Shown in pieces: positions 6,098 to 8,171 of a stretch of 8,171 nucleotides of DNA. Source of the stretch: Chloroflexota bacterium (lineage in GTDB: Bacteria > Chloroflexota > Limnocylindria > Limnocylindrales > CSP1-4); the NCBI GenBank assembly GCA_017881985.1, contig JADGQH010000143.1, positions 1-8,171 on the forward strand, written 5' to 3'. Position numbers and translations under genes: made by a program. Each line of letters opens with the position of its first letter. The first letter of the stretch is position 1. Under the pieces are notes generated by a model. That model was not told where the DNA came from. It made no database searches and was given only the letters and a program-made list of their open reading frames with translations.

Positions 6098-6904
6098 CTA
6101 CCGCCCATCGACAGGTGCGGGGGCACCGCTCGCCGCATGGGCGATGTGGACGCCCAGGCCGATCGTGACGATCGGCGCGACGACCATGCCGATCGCGAGG
6201 CTGAGCAGGTTGTTGAGGGCGTCTGCGCCGGACACCTGCGACACGACGATCAGCGCAACCAGGATCGCGGCCCCGGCGTACGCGATGACGCCGAGCCACC
6301 CGGGCAGGACGTCGCCGGACCTGCAGGCCCGACCCAGGTAGTACAGGGCGATGGCGAGCGCAGCGTACGACGCGATGCCCGCCCAGCGGGTCAACCCGTT
6401 CATCAAGTCCACGTCCCGTCCGACCGCGACCATGATCGCTGCCGGGACCTGATCCCAGCCGGAGTTCTTCCAGTAGTCGACCTGGACGAAGGTCATGAAG
6501 GCGTTCATGCAGCCGAAGATCGCGGCAACGACAAGGAACGCGCCCGCCAGTTGCGGCGCGACACGACGGTGACCCGCCACCTCGCGAAGCCCGATCGCGA
6601 GCGGGATGAGCGCGAGGTAGGCGAAGAAGAAGAGCCCGTCACGCAGCACGTAGTCCCACAGGACCTGCTGCTGGTGCGCGAACGAGGCGGCGAAGAACTT
6701 CGCCTCGTCGACCAGCTGCCCCGCCGCTGTCGGCGTGTAGTCCGGCGAGCTCCCGAGGAGCCCGGTCGCCTCGACCAGGAACACCGCCGTCGCGGTCGCG
6801 AATGCGATCCCGGCGAAGATCCCCCAAGCTCGTGCCGTTCGTCCCCACGCGGGGTCGACGGCTGCAGGTGTCGACGGGATCGCCGTCGACGTCAAGTCGT
6901 TCAT
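6098..6904 (-). CDS. Six-helix integral membrane protein, function unknown
   Basis: The 268-residue product has about six membrane segments, at residues 25-47, 83-106, 117-141, 172-192, 203-223 and 230-253. A loop after the first helix (about 48-82) is long and polar and contains FAHQQQVLWDY (75-85). The loop at 141-170 contains QVDYWKNSGWDQVP (141-154). The arrangement recalls the DUF4386-like group of small bacterial membrane proteins, which have no established function; I am not certain of that membership. No transporter, protease or acyltransferase motif is visible. ATG 6904 follows GGGAGG (6909-6914 on this strand) at a short spacing of 4 bases. A longer frame from 6994 would overlap the preceding gene and adds unstructured residues. 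It starts 20 bases after the NTF2-like gene stop, consistent with an operon. Confidence 0.8.
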   Translation of the reverse strand: MNDLTSTAIPSTPAAVDPAWGRTARAWGIFAGIAFATATAVFLVEATGLLGSSPDYTPTAAGQLVDEAKFFAASFAHQQQVLWDYVLRDGLFFFAYLALIPLAIGLREVAGHRRVAPQLAGAFLVVAAIFGCMNAFMTFVQVDYWKNSGWDQVPAAIMVAVGRDVDLMNGLTRWAGIASYAALAIALYYLGRACRSGDVLPGWLGVIAYAGAAILVALIVVSQVSGADALNNLLSLAIGMVVAPIVTIGLGVHIAHAASGAPAPVDGR

Positions 6905-6908
6905 GGTT

Positions 6909-6914
6909 CCTCCC
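6909..6914 (-). promoter_or_regulatory. Shine-Dalgarno site that sets the six-helix protein start
   Basis: On the minus strand GGGAGG precedes ATG 6904 by 4 bases, inside the 20-base gap after the previous gene. It excludes the longer open frame starting at 6994. Confidence 0.7.
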
Positions 6915-6924
6915 ACTGCTCGCG

Positions 6925-7323
6925 CTACGTCTGCTGACCCGCTGGCGGCACGATCGGCTCGACCCACTCGGCGCGCCAGGCCGGGGGTTCCCACGAGTCC
7001 GAGACGTAGATCGTCTCGCGCACGACGAGACCGTCACGGAACTCCATGATCCCGACGACGTGGCTCGGGCGTCCGTCGTAGCGGATCGTGTATTGGTTCA
7101 CCCACACGTCCCCGGCGCCCATCGTCCGAAGGTTCTCGAAGTCGAGGCGGGCCGGATAGGCGGTGCGCATCGCCTGGATGTTCGCCTTGCCCCGGATCCG
7201 CTCACCGCCCTGGGGAAACTCCAGGACCGCGTCGTCCGCGTAGATCCGCGATGCACGGGCTTCATCCCGTCCACCCCACGCGAGGTGGTCGCGGATGAGC
7301 TCTCGGGCTGCTGCTTCGTTCAT
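6925..7323 (-). CDS. NTF2-like (SnoaL-like domain) protein
   Basis: The 132-residue product has the size and pattern of a single NTF2-like domain. It has an N-terminal helix (about 2-15), then the ASRIYADDAVLEFPQGGERIRG region (24-45), KANIQAM (46-52), strands around VWVNQYTIRYDG (73-84) and VGIMEFRDGLVVRETIYVSD (90-109), and the ending EPPAWRAEWVE (112-122). The P-Q-x-G-E-x-I-R-G and P-x-W-R-A-x-[FW]-V-E motifs match the protein encoded at 5073-5534. E104 and D109 near the pocket could be functional, but no catalytic set can be assigned. ATG 7323 overlaps the stop of the small membrane protein as ATGA. A GGAGG (7333-7337) lies 9 bases upstream inside that gene. Expression is therefore probably coupled to its upstream neighbour. 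The ligand or substrate is unknown. Confidence 0.85.
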   Translation of the reverse strand: MNEAAARELIRDHLAWGGRDEARASRIYADDAVLEFPQGGERIRGKANIQAMRTAYPARLDFENLRTMGAGDVWVNQYTIRYDGRPSHVVGIMEFRDGLVVRETIYVSDSWEPPAWRAEWVEPIVPPAGQQT

Positions 7324-7610
7324 TGACCGGAACCTCCAACTGCGGGCGACCGGATCCAGGGCGACGTTGGCGCACCCTCAGGCGCTGGCGTCGCCAGCGC
7401 CGGTGGCGGCTCGGGCGCAGGCTGCGCGCCCGCCATAAGAGCGCGCACCTGGCCGGGGTCGGTCGGCAGCGACGCGATGAGCAGCGACGCAGCCAGGACC
7501 GACGCCGAGACGGCGACCATGAGGGCAGTCCCAGCGGGGTCGAGGAGGCGTCTGACTCCGGCGCGCTCCTGCGCCGCGGGGTCTGGGATCCGGACCACTC
7601 GTGTGCCCAT
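7320..7610 (-). CDS. Small one-helix membrane protein, first gene of the operon
   Basis: The 96-residue product starts at ATG 7610, with GGGGAGA (7617-7623 on this strand) 6 bases upstream. A basic N-terminus (R4, R7, R17, R20, R21) precedes one hydrophobic helix at about 28-48. An extracytoplasmic tail rich in proline and alanine follows (PAPEPPPALATPAPEGAP, 64-81). By the positive-inside rule the N-terminus should be cytoplasmic and the tail outside. No cysteine is present, so it is not a lipoprotein. The stop overlaps the next start by four bases (ATGA), which strongly supports a real, coupled gene. I do not recognise a family. It could be a small accessory or anchor for the other operon products, but nothing in the sequence proves this. 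Confidence 0.75.
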   Translation of the reverse strand: MGTRVVRIPDPAAQERAGVRRLLDPAGTALMVAVSASVLAASLLIASLPTDPGQVRALMAGAQPAPEPPPALATPAPEGAPTSPWIRSPAVGGSGQ

Positions 7611-7803
7611 CGGCGATCTCCCCGTTGCGGCCGCTGAGCGCGGCCTGTGCCGAGGAGTCTCCTGCCAGGCCGGGGCGCCGTCGCCCGTGCCGACCCTGCT
7701 TCATCGCTGGCTCGATCCAAGGGCCTGCACCGTGGCCAGGGGTTGACCCCGATGGCACGATGACCCGCATGTCAGCGGAATCGATGCGCCAAGGCGAGCT
7801 CCG
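7611..7803. promoter_or_regulatory. Divergent intergenic region, probable promoter region for both directions
   Basis: The minus-strand operon and the plus-strand membrane gene start away from each other here, so promoters for both should lie in or near these 193 bases. I cannot place reliable -35/-10 pairs. A TTGACC at 7743-7748 resembles a plus-strand -35 element but lacks a good -10 at the right distance. Confidence 0.45.
7739..7750. promoter_or_regulatory. Inverted repeat GGGGT-TG-ACCCC, possible operator
   Basis: Two perfect 5-base arms flank a 2-base centre, with further outer matches CCA (7736-7738) and TGG (7753-7755) one step out of register. It is 129 bases from the operon start and 54 bases from the divergent gene start, where a regulator could bind. 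It is short enough to be coincidence in G+C-rich DNA. Confidence 0.25.
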
Positions 7804-8171
7804 GTGAGCGACGAGCTGGCTACTGCGGTCGCGGCCGGTCGCGCGGCCGGGGCCGCGAGCCGCCCGGGCCGTGTCGCTACGGCAGGGGTCGTCGCCGCGG
7901 GGATCCTCGTCGCGGCGACCTGCCTGGCGCTGGTGGCCGCGAATCCCGCCGCAGCCGGTGACAGCTCCGTGACCGCCTGGTTCGTCGCGCTCGCCGCCAA
8001 CCTGTTCTGGATCGGCGCGGGGCTGGTCATGTGGCACGCGCGGCCCGGCAACCGGGTGGGGCCGCTCGTGATCCTCACGGGGTTCGCGGGCACCGTGCAG
8101 TTCCTGAGCTTGGCGGGCGGCAACGCCGTCGCATGGACCATCGGGGACATGTGGAAGAATCTCGGGTTGGC
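7804..8171 (+). CDS. Multi-helix membrane protein, probable sensor histidine kinase N-terminus (partial)
   Basis: The frame opens at GTG 7804, with AAGG (7791-7794) 9 bases upstream, and is still open at the window edge, giving 122 codons. A polar, alanine-rich start (1-23) is followed by hydrophobic segments at about 24-46, 57-77 and 86-107. The second ends in WHARPGNRVGPLVILTGF (77-94). A short loop reading RP-x-N-R-V-G-P-L between two helices is typical of the N-terminal membrane domain of many actinobacterial and Chloroflexota sensor histidine kinases. The histidine and ATP-binding boxes would lie beyond the edge, so the kinase call is inference. The start also overlaps the stop of a 15-codon frame (GTGA at 7804-7807). 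The gene is transcribed away from the six-gene operon. Confidence 0.65.
   Translation, partial: MSDELATAVAAGRAAGAASRPGRVATAGVVAAGILVAATCLALVAANPAAAGDSSVTAWFVALAANLFWIGAGLVMWHARPGNRVGPLVILTGFAGTVQFLSLAGGNAVAWTIGDMWKNLGL

Noticed and set aside
5747..6937. Plus-strand open frame of 396 codons
   Set aside because: Its translation is dominated by aspartate, arginine and glutamate, typical of the complement of membrane-protein genes. The minus-strand six-helix protein is the better call.
7378..8037. Minus-strand frames across the right edge
   Set aside because: They overlap the coupled small membrane protein and the divergent membrane gene. The translation is low-complexity arginine/glycine/proline sequence with no ribosome site.

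Overview
This is a high-G+C bacterial window with no mobile element, RNA gene or CRISPR array that I could recognise. A gene of the F420-dependent (deazaflavin) reductase type, small SnoaL/NTF2-fold proteins and alanine-rich lipoproteins suggest Actinomycetota or a soil Chloroflexota lineage (Limnocylindria-like). That placement is inference from gene content and base composition, not from a marker gene.

Left part, plus strand (1-1838). The 3' end of a deazaflavin-dependent nitroreductase-family gene is followed by a secreted lipoprotein of unknown function. Fifteen bases later comes a small two-helix membrane protein. Then comes an 85-residue, strongly acidic protein built from three exact 23-residue periods carrying the motif GDFAxGERT. 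A stretch of about 400 bases without a convincing gene follows.

Centre, plus strand (2248-4352). A complete short-form 6-phosphogluconate dehydrogenase (oxidative pentose phosphate pathway) is followed, after a 326-base gap, by a class I SAM-dependent methyltransferase. Both have intact cofactor motifs. I see nothing that ties them to their neighbours.

Right part, minus strand (7610 down to 4575). Six tightly packed genes look like one operon. In transcription order they are: a one-helix small protein, an NTF2-like protein (ATGA overlap with the previous gene), a six-helix membrane protein, a one-helix membrane-anchored protein, a second NTF2-like protein (start two bases after the previous stop) and a SnoaL-like ester cyclase family protein. 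Three NTF2/SnoaL-fold proteins interleaved with three unknown membrane proteins is the most unusual arrangement here. Two of the three NTF2-like proteins share an internal motif and a C-terminal motif and look like diverged paralogues. No substrate can be deduced.

Right edge. A divergent plus-strand gene starts at GTG 7804 and runs off the window. Its N-terminus is a multi-helix membrane region of the type that precedes kinase domains in many actinobacterial and Chloroflexota sensor histidine kinases, but the catalytic part is not in view. The 193-base divergent gap contains a small inverted repeat that could be an operator.
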